Source: Pelagibacteraceae bacterium (GTDB taxonomy: Bacteria > Pseudomonadota > Alphaproteobacteria > Pelagibacterales > Pelagibacteraceae). From it: a stretch of DNA of 64,000 bases. Positions within the stretch are counted from its first letter, which is position 1; each line of letters starts with the position of its first letter. Below, piece after piece: positions 1 through 7,453 of the stretch. The notes beneath the pieces are model-generated. The model did not search any database. It saw only the letters and a list, made by a program, of their open reading frames with translations, and was not told the DNA's origin. The position numbers and the translations under genes are program-made. Where the stretch lies: positions 572,572 through 636,571 of the forward strand of contig JALEGD010000001.1 in NCBI GenBank assembly GCA_022763425.1. The letters run 5' to 3'.

Positions 1-597
1 GGTCTCATAATAGGTTTTTTTGTTGCATTACCTGTAGGAGCTGCTGCTTTATTATGCATAAATCGATCAATTCAATATGGTTTAAAAGCGGGCGTATTTA
101 CTGGTTTGGGAGTTGCAACTGCAGATTTAGTTTACGGTTTTTTTGCAGTATTTGGACTTTTTGCAATTTCAGGAGAGACATTAGAAAATCAACCAGTTTT
201 AAGGTTAGCAGGAGCATTTTGCATTATGTTTATTGGTTTAAGAATGATGACCAAAGTTCCAAATACAAATTCTGATAATACCCTACATGAAACGGCTTTC
301 AAGGATGCATTAACTGGCTTTTTAGTAACAATTAGCAATCCAATGACCATAATTGCCTTTGTGGCTGCTCTTTCTTACGTTAATTATTTAATGGAAGAAA
401 TCAGTTACTTTGGATCTTTGCTTATAATTACAGGTATTTTTTTTGGCTCTTTTTTTTGGTGGTTAGCGCTTTCCTCTTTATCAATAAAATTAAAGGATAA
501 ATTAACTTCAAATTTCTTAAGAAAAATTAATTTAATTTCTGGTTCATTAGTTTTTATTTTTGGAATATTACTTGTTTTAAGTATAAAGGGTTTTTAA
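1..597 (+). CDS. LysE/RhtB-family exporter (5' end outside window)
   Basis: Frame 1 is open from the first base to the TAA at 595-597, so the gene is cut by the window edge and about 198 residues are visible. The visible protein is a chain of hydrophobic segments. Its start has the family hallmark: a glycine-rich helix with Leu-Pro-Val-Gly, then Leu-Leu-Cys-Ile-Asn-Arg-Ser, and Gly-Leu-Gly-Val-Ala-Thr-Ala-Asp further on. LysE/RhtB proteins are inner-membrane exporters of amino acids or related small molecules; the substrate here cannot be told. The stop shares one base with the ATG of rseP (taATG), suggesting co-transcription. It is one of three LysE-type genes in the window. Confidence 0.85.
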   Translation, partial: GLIIGFFVALPVGAAALLCINRSIQYGLKAGVFTGLGVATADLVYGFFAVFGLFAISGETLENQPVLRLAGAFCIMFIGLRMMTKVPNTNSDNTLHETAFKDALTGFLVTISNPMTIIAFVAALSYVNYLMEEISYFGSLLIITGIFFGSFFWWLALSSLSIKLKDKLTSNFLRKINLISGSLVFIFGILLVLSIKGF

Positions 598-1697
598 TGT
601 TACAGTATATTTTATCTTTTGTTATTTTGATCTCTGTTGTTGTATTTGTTCACGAATATGGACATTATTATTTTGCAAAGAAATATAAAGTTGGTGTCAC
701 TGATTTTTCTATAGGTTTTGGTAAAGAATTATTTGGTTTTAACGACAAAGATGGAACAAGATGGAAAATATGTGCAATTCCACTTGGTGGATATGTAAAG
801 TTTTTCGGAGATAGTAATTCAGCGTCTCAACCTGTCAATTTATCAAAAATTGATGATAAAGATCATTCCAAATTATTAACTACAAAGCCATTATATCAAA
901 GGGCAATAATTGTTTCCGCAGGTCCAATAGCTAACTTTATATTAGCTATTTTTATTTTCTCATTAATTTTTATGACTGTTGGAAAAGATATTACTGTTCC
1001 AATTATAACTGAAGTTCAACAAAATTCACCTGCTTCGAAAGCTGGATTAAAAAGTAATGATCAAATTACTTTTATTGATGATAAAAAAATTGAAAGCATT
1101 AATGATGTTGCTTTGTTCATAGCCACAAGCAAATCTGATAAAGTAAAGGTAGAGGTTTTAAGAAATCAAAGACCTTTATCTTTTATCATTGAACCTGAAA
1201 AAAAAATTACTAAAGATAATTTTGGTAATAATATTGAAAGAAAATTAATTGGAATAAAAATAGCTCCTCTTAAAGGTAAAATGGAAAGAGAAAAACTTGG
1301 TCCATCAAAAGCGATATTTTTATCTATTAAAGAAACCCATAATACAATTTCAATGACATTATCTTATTTAGGAAAAATGATTGTTGGAAAAGAAAGTGCC
1401 GATCAATTAGGAGGTCCTATTAAAATTGCACAAATTTCAGGAAAGGTAGCTGAACATGGACTGATACCTTTTTTATCGATCATGGCGTATATATCAATTA
1501 GCTTAGGCTTAATTAATTTATTTCCAATCCCCTTGTTAGATGGTGGTCATTTATTTTTTTATTTAATTGAATTTTTAAGAGGAAAACCATTAAGTGAAAA
1601 TGTTCAAATTTATTTTTATAAATTTGGAATGGCTGTTTTGTTTACTCTGATGTTTTTTGCAACTTTTAATGATCTTAAAAGTCTTGGATTGTTTTAA
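597..1697 (+). CDS. rseP: RIP zinc metalloprotease RseP (site-2 protease, M50)
   Basis: A 366-residue intramembrane protease with the zinc-binding HEYGH motif at residues 19-23 in the first membrane helix and the second motif LDGGH at 314-318 near the C-terminus. One PDZ domain lies at about residues 130-200 (E. coli RseP has two, so this is the shorter form). The family cuts membrane-bound anti-sigma factors and cleaved signal peptides within the membrane. It overlaps the preceding LysE gene by one base. In many proteobacteria rseP follows dxr/cdsA and precedes bamA; here a LysE gene precedes it and HU follows, so that order is broken. No anti-sigma factor is visible in the window. Confidence 0.93.
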   Translation: MLQYILSFVILISVVVFVHEYGHYYFAKKYKVGVTDFSIGFGKELFGFNDKDGTRWKICAIPLGGYVKFFGDSNSASQPVNLSKIDDKDHSKLLTTKPLYQRAIIVSAGPIANFILAIFIFSLIFMTVGKDITVPIITEVQQNSPASKAGLKSNDQITFIDDKKIESINDVALFIATSKSDKVKVEVLRNQRPLSFIIEPEKKITKDNFGNNIERKLIGIKIAPLKGKMEREKLGPSKAIFLSIKETHNTISMTLSYLGKMIVGKESADQLGGPIKIAQISGKVAEHGLIPFLSIMAYISISLGLINLFPIPLLDGGHLFFYLIEFLRGKPLSENVQIYFYKFGMAVLFTLMFFATFNDLKSLGLF

Positions 1698-1772
1698 AAA
1701 GTCCTTTTTTACATACTATTAGTTGAAATCTGTGGTTAAAAAGTCCCCCAAAATGATTTTTCGTTGATTTTA

Positions 1773-1802
1773 TTGAGTTTTTGAAAGAATGTTAATTATT
1801 AA
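1773..1802 (+). promoter_or_regulatory. candidate sigma70-type promoter of the HU gene
   Basis: TTGAGT at 1773-1778 and TATTAA at 1797-1802, 18 bp apart, place a start about 12 bases before the HU ATG. The HU leader then carries an AAAGGA ribosome site at 1810-1815. Assigned by eye. Confidence 0.4.
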
Positions 1803-1820
1803 CGATTCGAAAGGACCAAA

Positions 1821-2096
1821 ATGAACAAAAAACAGCTTGTTGCTAAAATTTCTAGCACACTAAACTTAAGTAAAGCTGATGCCGAGAGAACATTTGATAG
1901 CATAACTAATATTATTTTAGATGCGCTTAAAGATGATGACTCGGTAAAAATTGCAGGTTTTGGTACTTACAAAGTAGCAAAAAGAAAAGCAAGACAAGGA
2001 AGAAACCCAAGAACTGGGGAAACTATCCAAATCTCAGCTTCGCAAAAAGTGAAGTTTTTACCTGCAAAAGCTTTAAAAGACATGTTCAATAAATAG
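1821..2096 (+). CDS. hup: HU-family DNA-binding protein
   Basis: A 91-residue histone-like protein. The N-terminal helices (MNKKQLVAKI...) are followed by the beta-saddle and the DNA-clamping arm around residues 50-75, containing the diagnostic GRNPRTGE and a Pro at the arm tip. Proteins of this type form dimers that bend DNA and organise the nucleoid. The gene is monocistronic: it has its own ribosome site (AAAGGA, five bases before ATG), a candidate promoter upstream and a strong terminator immediately after it. HU and IHF subunits are similar, but the length and arm sequence fit HU better. It is the only nucleoid or DNA-binding regulator recognised in the window. Confidence 0.95.
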   Translation: MNKKQLVAKISSTLNLSKADAERTFDSITNIILDALKDDDSVKIAGFGTYKVAKRKARQGRNPRTGETIQISASQKVKFLPAKALKDMFNK

Positions 2097-2102
2097 TCTT
2101 TC

Positions 2103-2142
2103 AAAACAGCCTTATTTTTCAATAAAATAAGGCTGTTTTAAA
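2103..2142 (+). terminator. strong intrinsic terminator after HU
   Basis: Perfect 16-bp stem: 2103-2118 pairs with 2124-2139 (core ACAGCCTTATT/AATAAGGCTGT), with a five-base loop. The A-rich left arm and T-rich right end make it usable on both strands. It isolates hup from the following gene. Confidence 0.85.
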
Positions 2143-2175
2143 CCTTATTTTTTTCACACAATTAAATAAATCACA

Positions 2176-2207
2176 TTTTTATTGATTGAATTATTGATCA
2201 ATAAAAA
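2176..2207. repeat. AT-rich inverted repeat upstream of the CADD-like gene
   Basis: TTTTTATTGAT at 2176-2186 is perfectly inverted as ATCAATAAAAA at 2197-2207. Inside it lies a second perfect palindrome, TTATTGATCAATAA, at 2191-2204, so ATTGAT occurs twice directly and once inverted. It lies 35 bases before the start codon and could be an operator or an RNA hairpin. No regulator can be named. Confidence 0.4.
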
Positions 2208-2241
2208 TAAAGTTAGCTTAATAAATTATATAGGAGTCGAT

Positions 2242-2913
2242 ATGTTTTCAAAAAAATTAGCAGATAAATTAGATGAATATCATCTATTAAAACATCCATT
2301 TTACCAGGCGTGGAATGAAGGAAAATTAAATAGAGAAATTATAAAAGATTATGCTGAGCAGTATTATCAGCACGTAAAAGCTTTCCCAAGATATATCAGT
2401 GCAACGCATTCTTTATGTGAAGATATTTCAAAAAGAAAAGTGCTTTTGGAAAATTTACAAGAAGAAGAAGATAGAGACAATGATCATCCTAAACTTTGGA
2501 AACAGTTTGCAATGGCGTTGGGAGCTGATGATAAGGAAATTGAAACTAAAGATCAAGATAGTTTCACAAAAGATATGATCGATAATTTTTTCAAACAAGC
2601 AAGATCTAGTTATGCCGAAGGACTTGGTTCTTTTTATACCTATGAAAGACAAGTTCCAGAAGTTGCAGATGTAAAGATTACTGGATTAAAACAACACTAT
2701 GGTGTCGATACCAAAGAAGGACTGCAGTTCTTTGAAGTTCATAAAGATGCAGATGTAATCCATAGAGCTGAATGCGAAAAACTTTTAGACGAACTTACTC
2801 CTGAAGAACAAGTAAAAGCAGAAAAAGCAGCGCTAACAACTGCTAAATTTATGTGGAACTTTTTATCTGGAGTAGCTTTAAAGCACAAATTACCTTTGGA
2901 GTGTGCAGCCTAA
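2242..2913 (+). CDS. CADD/PqqC-like di-iron family protein (candidate p-aminobenzoate synthase)
   Basis: The ATG at 2242 is chosen over an upstream TTG because of the AGGAG ribosome site at 2232-2236; the protein is 223 residues. It is an all-helical haem-oxygenase-fold protein of the PqqC/TenA/CADD type. Candidate di-iron ligands are E75, H82, H167, D171 and H174 (HxxxDxxH). From memory, these match the ligands of Chlamydia CADD (E81, H88, H174, D178, H181). Residues at the positions of the CADD tyrosines and lysine that serve in self-sacrificing p-aminobenzoate synthesis also seem present: Y21, Y134, K145. No other PQQ gene is nearby, so a folate-precursor role is more likely than PQQ synthesis. 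It precedes serC with a 53-base gap carrying a hairpin. Family is solid; activity is inferred. Confidence 0.8.
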   Translation: MFSKKLADKLDEYHLLKHPFYQAWNEGKLNREIIKDYAEQYYQHVKAFPRYISATHSLCEDISKRKVLLENLQEEEDRDNDHPKLWKQFAMALGADDKEIETKDQDSFTKDMIDNFFKQARSSYAEGLGSFYTYERQVPEVADVKITGLKQHYGVDTKEGLQFFEVHKDADVIHRAECEKLLDELTPEEQVKAEKAALTTAKFMWNFLSGVALKHKLPLECAA

Positions 2914-2930
2914 ATAATTAATTCTTAAAT

Positions 2931-2955
2931 GCGCAGCCATATAAAACGGCTGCGC
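2931..2955 (+). promoter_or_regulatory. hairpin in the serC leader
   Basis: An 8-bp GC-rich stem, GCGCAGCC (2931-2938) with GGCTGCGC (2948-2955), encloses a nine-base loop and ends 11 bases before the serC ATG. There is no Shine-Dalgarno sequence between. The end of the upstream gene repeats the motif (TGCAGCC, 2904-2910), so the right arm has an alternative partner. A structured leader before serC is known in alphaproteobacteria (the 'serC' RNA motif), but I cannot confirm that this is a member. Confidence 0.5.
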
Positions 2956-2966
2956 TTAAAATCTAA

Positions 2967-4115
2967 ATGTCTAAGCCAACAACAAAGCCTAATAGTCCAT
3001 ATTTTTCTTCAGGTCCTTGTAAAAAAAGACCAGGATGGAACACATCTAAGTTTGACTTGGAAACACTGGGCAGATCACATAGGGCAAAACCTGCCAAAGA
3101 AAAATTATTACAAGTTATTGAACAGTCAAAAAAAATTTTAAACTTACCGGCTGATTATAAAGTTGGAATATTAGCTGGCTCAGACACTGGAGCTGTTGAG
3201 GCTGCAATGTGGAATTTGCTTGGACCAAATGGTGCTGAAGTTTTAGCTTGGGAAAGCTTTGGATTGGACTGGGCAAAAACAATTACTGACCAATTAAAAA
3301 TTGAAGGAAGCAATGTTCACAAAGCTGATTATGGTAAATTACCAGATTTATCTAAAGTAGATTTTAATAAAGATGTTCTTTTTAATTGGAATGGAACAAC
3401 CTCAGGAGTTAGAGTTCCTGATGCAAATTGGATACCAGATAATAGAAAAGGTTTAGTTTTATGTGATGCAACATCCGCTGTATTTGCCATGGAAATGAAT
3501 TTTGCGAAGCTTGATGTTATCACATGGTCGTGGCAAAAAGTATTAGGCGGTGAAGGTGCCCATGGAATGATTGCATTATCTCCAAAAGCAATTGAGCGTT
3601 TAGAGACATATAAACCTAAATGGCCATTACCAAAAATATATAGATTAACATCAAAAGGAAAGTTGGCTGACGGAGTTTTTAAAGGAGCCACAATCAATAC
3701 TCCATCCATGTTTTGTGCAGAAGATGCTCTTGATGCATTAGCTTGGGTTGAGTCTATAGGTGGCGCAAAAGGTGCGATTGATAGATCAAATAAAAATCTT
3801 GATGCAGTCAAATATTGGGTTGAACAAAGTGATTGGGCAGATTTTTTATGTGAGGATAAATCAAATTTATCTTCAACCAGCATTTGTCTGAAAGTTAAAG
3901 ACAGTAACTTTTTAAAGTTAAGTGAAGAAGAGCAATCCAATAAAATTTTGGAAATCAACAACCTTTTGGATAAAGAAAAAGTAGCATACGACATTAATTC
4001 ATATCGAACAGCACCTCCTGGTTTTAGAATCTGGGGTGGATCAACTGTGGAAACTTCTGATATTAAAAATTTATTGCCTTGGTTAGATTGGGCTTATGCT
4101 GTAGTAAGCAACTAA
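2967..4115 (+). CDS. serC: phosphoserine aminotransferase SerC
   Basis: A 382-residue class V PLP aminotransferase. It begins with the family's substrate-binding Pro-Tyr-Phe-Ser-Ser-Gly-Pro-Cys-Lys motif, has GRSHR at 35-39, and the Schiff-base lysine is K191 in Ser-Trp-Gln-Lys-Val-Leu-Gly-Gly-Glu. It converts 3-phosphohydroxypyruvate and glutamate to phosphoserine and 2-oxoglutarate, the second step of serine synthesis. It is followed without a gap by serA and serB, forming a complete pathway operon. A hairpin stands just before the start codon, which lacks an obvious ribosome site. The sequence resembles the alphaproteobacterial/Methanosarcina-type SerC rather than the E. coli type. Confidence 0.95.
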   Translation: MSKPTTKPNSPYFSSGPCKKRPGWNTSKFDLETLGRSHRAKPAKEKLLQVIEQSKKILNLPADYKVGILAGSDTGAVEAAMWNLLGPNGAEVLAWESFGLDWAKTITDQLKIEGSNVHKADYGKLPDLSKVDFNKDVLFNWNGTTSGVRVPDANWIPDNRKGLVLCDATSAVFAMEMNFAKLDVITWSWQKVLGGEGAHGMIALSPKAIERLETYKPKWPLPKIYRLTSKGKLADGVFKGATINTPSMFCAEDALDALAWVESIGGAKGAIDRSNKNLDAVKYWVEQSDWADFLCEDKSNLSSTSICLKVKDSNFLKLSEEEQSNKILEINNLLDKEKVAYDINSYRTAPPGFRIWGGSTVETSDIKNLLPWLDWAYAVVSN

Positions 4116-5696
4116 ATGTATAAAGTTTTAATCGCAGATAAGCTTAGTGAGGAAGCGGTAAACATCTTTAAAGAAAATGGAATTGAAGCAGTTGTCAAAA
4201 CTGGTCTAAGTGAAGAAGAATTAATTAAAGAATTAGAAACCTGTGATGGTCTAGTCGTCAGATCTGCAACAAAGCCTAATAAAAATATTATTGAAAAATC
4301 CAAAAGACTTAAAGTGATTGGAAGAGCTGGTATTGGAGTTGATAATATTGATCTTGAGGCCGCTACCAATAATGGAAAAGTTGTAATGAATACTCCTTTT
4401 GGAAATTCTATAACAACAGCAGAACATGCAATTACGTTAATTTTATCTACTGCAAGACAAATACCTTTTGCAGATAAAACTACTCATGAAGGTAAATGGG
4501 AAAAATCTTCAATCAAAGGAGTAGAGGTAACTGGAAAAACTCTAGGAGTAATAGGTTGCGGTAATATTGGTTCAATTGTTGCCAATAGAGCTTTAGGGTT
4601 ACATTTTAAAGTTATTGTATTTGATCCGTTTTTACAAGACGAGCGAGCAAAGGATATGGGAGTTGAAAAAGTTGAATTAAACGATTTATTTAAAAGATCT
4701 GACTTTATAACTTTGCATACTCCTTTAACTGAGAAGACAAAAAATATTATAAATAAAGATTCGTTTAAACTAATGAAAAAAGGTATTCGAATTGTAAATT
4801 GCGCAAGGGGTGGATTGATTGATGAAGAAGCTCTGAAAGAAAATCTGGAAAGTGGTCATGTTGCAAGTGCTGCATTAGATGTTTTTGTAAATGAGCCTCC
4901 AAAAGATAGTCCTTTACTTGGAACCAAAAATTTAATTATGACACCTCACTTAGGGGCATCCACAACTGAAGCACAAGAAAAAGTTGCTTTGCAAGTTGCA
5001 GAACAAATTTCAGATTATTTAAAAACTGGCGCTATTACAAATGCCGTGAATACTTTTTCATTAACAGCTAAAGAATATAATTCCGTACAGCCCTACCTGA
5101 AACTTTCTGAGCAATTAGGTGGATTTGCAGGACAATTAACAGAGAATGCTATCAAAAGAATTGAAATAGAGTTTGAAGGCCAGGTATCACAAATAAATAC
5201 TCAGCCATTAATGCAAACTATGATTTGCTCACTGTTAAAATCAAATTTTGATGGTGTGAATGTTATTAATTCAATTTTAGTTGCAAAAAATAAATCTATT
5301 CAGATATCAGAGACCAAGCATGAAAAAGCGTGTGAATATCAATCATGCGTAACTCTTACTATCGAGACAGATAAACAAACAAGATCAGTTTCGGGAACTT
5401 TATTTGGTGGCAAGCCAAGAATAGTAAATATTAAAGGTATCAAAATTGAAGCTGAACTTGCTAAACATAATCTTTATATTAGCAATGAAGATAAGCCGGG
5501 TTTTATAAGCAATTTATCTAAAATATTATCAGATAATAATATTAATATTGCAACATTTAATCTTGGAAGAAAAGATAGTGGCGGAGAAGCCATTGCCCTT
5601 ATATCTACAGACAATCCGATAGAAGAAAAAGTCTTAGATAGTATAAAAAAATTACCACTAGTTATTCAAGCAAAAACACTCACTTTTAATGAATAA
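4116..5696 (+). CDS. serA: D-3-phosphoglycerate dehydrogenase SerA
   Basis: A 526-residue long-form enzyme. It has an N-terminal substrate domain, an NAD-binding fold with Gly-Val-Ile-Gly-Cys-Gly-Asn-Ile-Gly at 144-152, the catalytic Arg (NCARGG), Glu and His (MTPHLG) of D-2-hydroxyacid dehydrogenases, then an intervening domain and a C-terminal ACT domain from about 455. It oxidises 3-phosphoglycerate to 3-phosphohydroxypyruvate, the committed step of serine synthesis; in other bacteria the ACT domain binds serine for feedback control. The ATG directly abuts the serC stop and the 3' end overlaps serB by eight bases, so the three genes are almost certainly co-transcribed. Confidence 0.96.
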   Translation: MYKVLIADKLSEEAVNIFKENGIEAVVKTGLSEEELIKELETCDGLVVRSATKPNKNIIEKSKRLKVIGRAGIGVDNIDLEAATNNGKVVMNTPFGNSITTAEHAITLILSTARQIPFADKTTHEGKWEKSSIKGVEVTGKTLGVIGCGNIGSIVANRALGLHFKVIVFDPFLQDERAKDMGVEKVELNDLFKRSDFITLHTPLTEKTKNIINKDSFKLMKKGIRIVNCARGGLIDEEALKENLESGHVASAALDVFVNEPPKDSPLLGTKNLIMTPHLGASTTEAQEKVALQVAEQISDYLKTGAITNAVNTFSLTAKEYNSVQPYLKLSEQLGGFAGQLTENAIKRIEIEFEGQVSQINTQPLMQTMICSLLKSNFDGVNVINSILVAKNKSIQISETKHEKACEYQSCVTLTIETDKQTRSVSGTLFGGKPRIVNIKGIKIEAELAKHNLYISNEDKPGFISNLSKILSDNNINIATFNLGRKDSGGEAIALISTDNPIEEKVLDSIKKLPLVIQAKTLTFNE

Positions 5697-6570
5697 TAAA
5701 TTTTTATCATTAGTTGCAAATGAAAAATTTGTAGCTGATGAATTAATAAATTTTTGTAAAGAAAGTTTTTCTTTTAAAATATTAAGCACCAGAATTCTTT
5801 CAAATCATGCATTAGAGATAGAAATTGAAAATTTTGATAAAAATAAAATTCAAGACTTAAATAAAATCTTCAATCAGAAACAAATTGATTTTTGTATTAG
5901 AGATAAAAATTTCAAAGATTTTAAAGTTTTACTTTGCGATATGGACGCAACCATGATTGCAAATGAAACATTAGACGATTTAGTAAAAATTACTGGCTCA
6001 GATTTTAATGTTGATGAGACAAGTAAATTAGCAATGGAAGGTAAAATTGATCTTAGAACTACACTAAAAAATAGGGTGGAAATTTTAAAAGGTCAGCCAA
6101 AAAGTTTAATAGATGAGGTATTAAAAGGTATTAAATTTAATCCTGGCGGCAAAACGCTAGTGAGTACACTTAATAATTTAGGTTTTGAAAGCAATCTAAT
6201 AACCGGTGGCTTTAAACCAATCTCAACATATGTTGGAGAAAAACTAGGTTTTAAAAATATTGTTAGCAATGAGTTTAACTTTGATGAAAAAGATTGTTTT
6301 ACAGGTGATTATATTCCAATAACGGGTGAGAAAAATTCAAAATATAAATACATGGAAACAATCTCTTTAGATAAAAATATTTCATTTAAAGAAATGGTTT
6401 CAGTTGGAGACGGTTCAAATGACTTGCAAATGCTGAAACATTCCGGGTTAGGTATTGGTTATCATGCTCATCAGATCATTAAGGATAATATAAATCTTCA
6501 AATTAAATTTACAGATTTAAAATCAGTTTTATTTTACCTTGGTATACAAGAAAGTCAGTTTATTGATTAA
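5689..6570 (+). CDS. serB: phosphoserine phosphatase SerB
   Basis: A 293-residue HAD-superfamily phosphatase. A poorly conserved N-terminal part of about 75 residues precedes the catalytic domain, which has the nucleophile motif Asp-Met-Asp-Ala-Thr (D84, D86), the conserved Ser/Thr region (Leu-Ile-Thr-Gly-Gly-Phe) and the C-terminal Gly-Asp-Gly-Ser-Asn-Asp. It releases serine from O-phosphoserine. It overlaps serA by eight bases and completes the serC-serA-serB operon. Its stop overlaps by four bases the stop of the convergent peroxiredoxin gene, with no terminator between. Confidence 0.95.
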   Translation: MNNKFLSLVANEKFVADELINFCKESFSFKILSTRILSNHALEIEIENFDKNKIQDLNKIFNQKQIDFCIRDKNFKDFKVLLCDMDATMIANETLDDLVKITGSDFNVDETSKLAMEGKIDLRTTLKNRVEILKGQPKSLIDEVLKGIKFNPGGKTLVSTLNNLGFESNLITGGFKPISTYVGEKLGFKNIVSNEFNFDEKDCFTGDYIPITGEKNSKYKYMETISLDKNISFKEMVSVGDGSNDLQMLKHSGLGIGYHAHQIIKDNINLQIKFTDLKSVLFYLGIQESQFID

Positions 6571-7031
6571 TTAATTGATTTAATAAAATCTAAAACAGTT
6601 TTGACGTGATCTTTTACTTTAACATTGTTCCAAATTTTTATTACCTTTTGATTTTTTCCAATAAGAACGGTTGTTCTTTTTATACCCATAAATTTTTTTC
6701 CATACATTGATTTTTCACCCCAGGCACCAAGTTCTTTTATAAGTTTAATATTTTCATCAGAAAGTAATTCAAATGGAAATTTAAAATTTGATTTAAATTT
6801 TAAATGACTTTCAATGCTATCTTTTGAAACCCCAATAATCTCGGTATTTAATTTTTTAAATTTTTTATAACCTTTTGCAAACTCAATAGACTCGGTAGTG
6901 CAACCAGGTGTATTATCTTTTGGATAAACATAAATAATTAAATTTTGTTTTAAATCTTTTTTTAAGTGGAAAATCTTTCCATTTGTTGATGGTAATTTAA
7001 AGTCTTTTAATAATTTATTTTCTTTAATCAT
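6567..7031 (-). CDS. bcp: thioredoxin-dependent peroxiredoxin (BCP/PrxQ type)
   Basis: A 154-residue AhpC/TSA-fold protein with the active-site context Pro-Lys-Asp-Asn-Thr-Pro-Gly-Cys-Thr-Thr-Glu, peroxidatic cysteine C44. The family reduces hydrogen peroxide and organic peroxides using thioredoxin. The resolving cysteine found five residues later in E. coli BCP is replaced here by Ile49, so this is a one-cysteine variant or uses another resolving residue. The gene converges on serB with a 4-bp overlap and diverges from the rhodanese gene across only 28 bases. Confidence 0.92.
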   Translation of the reverse strand: MIKENKLLKDFKLPSTNGKIFHLKKDLKQNLIIYVYPKDNTPGCTTESIEFAKGYKKFKKLNTEIIGVSKDSIESHLKFKSNFKFPFELLSDENIKLIKELGAWGEKSMYGKKFMGIKRTTVLIGKNQKVIKIWNNVKVKDHVKTVLDFIKSIN

Positions 7032-7059
7032 AATAATTTAAAATTTATAATGTCTTATT

Positions 7060-7452
7060 ATGAAATTAAAAACATCTAAAGAGCTTGTAGATGAAGCTAT
7101 GGATAAAATTAAAACTTTATCTCCTTTAGAATTTAAAGAATTACAAAAACAAAAACCAGATTTAGTATTGATTGATATTAGAGATATTAGGGAGCTTAAG
7201 AAAACGGGAAAAATCAAAGGTGCAAAACACATGCCACGCGGCATGCTTGAATTTTGGCTAGATCCAGAGAGTCCATATTATAAAAAAGATATCACACCAG
7301 ATAAGACAAAAGTTTTATACTGTGCTTCAAACTGGAGAAGTGCTTTAGCTGCATTAACAATTCAAGAAATGGGTTTTAATAATGTTTCTCATATTAAAGG
7401 TGGGTTTCAGGCTATGGTAGATCAGGGTTTTGAAACCGAAATAATTGATTAA
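7060..7452 (+). CDS. single-domain rhodanese-like protein
   Basis: A 130-residue protein with one rhodanese domain: Ile-Asp-Ile-Arg-Asp at about 38-42, the His-Met-Pro-Arg-Gly segment, and a catalytic loop Tyr-Cys-Ala-Ser-Asn-Trp-Arg-Ser with active cysteine C88. Such proteins transfer sulfane sulfur, for example in thiosulfate metabolism or sulfur relay; the physiological acceptor is unknown. It is divergent from bcp and converges with the isomerase-like gene with one base between stops. A TATAAT at 7046-7051 lies eight bases before the ATG, so the mRNA may have almost no leader. Confidence 0.88.
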   Translation: MKLKTSKELVDEAMDKIKTLSPLEFKELQKQKPDLVLIDIRDIRELKKTGKIKGAKHMPRGMLEFWLDPESPYYKKDITPDKTKVLYCASNWRSALAALTIQEMGFNNVSHIKGGFQAMVDQGFETEIID

Positions 7453-7453
7453 T

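Noticed and set aside
1694-1710. AAAAAGTCCTTTTT after rseP
   Set aside because: An A/T run that can fold with a four-base loop but has little GC pairing; common by chance in this composition.
2929-3141. Open frame starting in the serC hairpin, considered as a leader peptide
   Set aside because: It runs 70 codons far into serC in another frame and does not stop in or near the hairpin, so it lacks leader-peptide geometry.
3329-3994. Long open frame on the minus strand inside serC (about 220 codons)
   Set aside because: It lies fully within a well-conserved gene, has no family resemblance and is explained by codon bias on the opposite strand.
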